NCBI RefSeq assembly: GCF_003336755.1
Contig: NZ_QMDI01000006.1
Span: forward strand, 496,001 to 560,000
Direction: 5' to 3'
Source: Elioraea thermophila (ex Habib et al. 2022)
GTDB taxonomy: Bacteria > Pseudomonadota > Alphaproteobacteria > Acetobacterales > Acetobacteraceae
Length of the DNA stretch: 64,000 bases
Shown one piece after another: positions 63,861 to 64,000 of the stretch. The notes under the pieces are model-generated. The model had not been told where the DNA came from, did no database searches, and saw only the letters and a program-made list of their open reading frames with translations. The translations under genes and the position numbers were made by a program. Every line of letters begins with the position of its first letter. Within the stretch, counting starts at the first letter, position 1.

Positions 63861-64000
63861 TCAGGAGAAGCGGAAGGCGGAAGGTGGGGCCTCGCTTGCC
63901 TGCTGGGCCTGTGCCTGAGCCTGGGCCTGCGCTTCCTTCACCTTTTCCTGGATCTGCTTGACGAGGTTGGCGAGGGCGTTCGCCGCGCCGGGAAGCTGGG
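63861..64000 (-). CDS. C-terminal 46 codons of an unknown protein (continues beyond window)
   Basis: Only the tail is visible: QLPGAANALANLVKQIQEKV then KEAQAQAQAQAQQASEAPPS and a terminal AFRFS before a TGA at 63863-63861. The helix with repeated AQ dipeptides suggests a coiled-coil or flexible C-terminal tail. No family can be assigned from this fragment. Confidence 0.55.
   Translation of the reverse strand, partial: QLPGAANALANLVKQIQEKVKEAQAQAQAQAQQASEAPPSAFRFS

Overview
The window is chromosomal DNA of a very GC-rich (about 70% by eye) alphaproteobacterium. Markers for this are the ChvG/ChvI-type two-component pair next to pckA, the tsaE-amgK-murU-addB-addA-trxA block, the trpF-trpB-trpA-accD-folC block, hisS-prfA-prmC-DUF4167-clpB, a PraR/PhrR-type regulator beside lnt, and several orphan Bug-type solute receptors. 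The receptors, the AtuA cluster and the base composition suggest Acetobacteraceae/Rhodospirillales (a Roseomonas- or Elioraea-like organism); this is inference from gene content only. Coding density is extreme: no gene-free stretch exceeds about 160 bases. I saw no rRNA, tRNA, CRISPR array, insertion sequence or prophage.

Layout. 1-6.5 kb: ChvG kinase (cut by the window edge), ChvI, a HugZ/DUF2470 protein, pckA, a Bug receptor and a 1-Cys peroxiredoxin. 6.6-8.7 kb: AtuA-like protein, its small partner and a carboxymuconolactone-decarboxylase-like protein. 8.9-12.1 kb: a tightly coupled, poorly known operon of a membrane/coiled-coil protein, a lipoprotein and a peptidoglycan-binding lytic transglycosylase. 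12.1-23.5 kb: ferredoxin-NADP reductase, then tsaE, the MurNAc-recycling pair amgK-murU, the AddAB recombination nuclease, thioredoxin and a PQQ-type sugar dehydrogenase. 23.6-32 kb (minus strand): sppA, ihfB, a LapA-domain protein, pyrF, trpF, a dienelactone hydrolase, trpB, trpA, accD, folC. 32-38.5 kb: Bug receptor, cytochrome P450, nth, DUF2244, the XRE regulator, lnt, a zinc-ribbon protein. 38.6-43.4 kb: ElyC/YdcF-like protein, plsC, acyl-CoA synthetase, SDR, Bug receptor. 43.5-53.8 kb: hisS, prfA, prmC, DUF4167, MOSC, clpB, a SirB1-like protein and glgB. 53.8-58 kb: mntR facing a four-gene Mn/Zn ABC importer. 58-63.2 kb: an ATC-hydrolase-like gene heading a complete LIV-type ABC transporter. 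63.2-64 kb: a phosphoribosyltransferase and the tail of an unknown gene.

Genes are packed into operons with ATGA, GTGA or CTGA overlaps, so translational coupling is the rule. Regulatory signals I can support include a heat-shock-type promoter before clpB, sigma70-like promoters before the XRE gene and the 8.9 kb operon, an identical GTGCTAGGCC-N7-ATG arrangement at sppA and mntR that suggests leaderless transcripts, and three alternating GAACGG/CCGTTC segments that could form mutually exclusive hairpins over the peroxiredoxin ribosome binding site. The best candidate for an undescribed system is the 8883-12087 operon.
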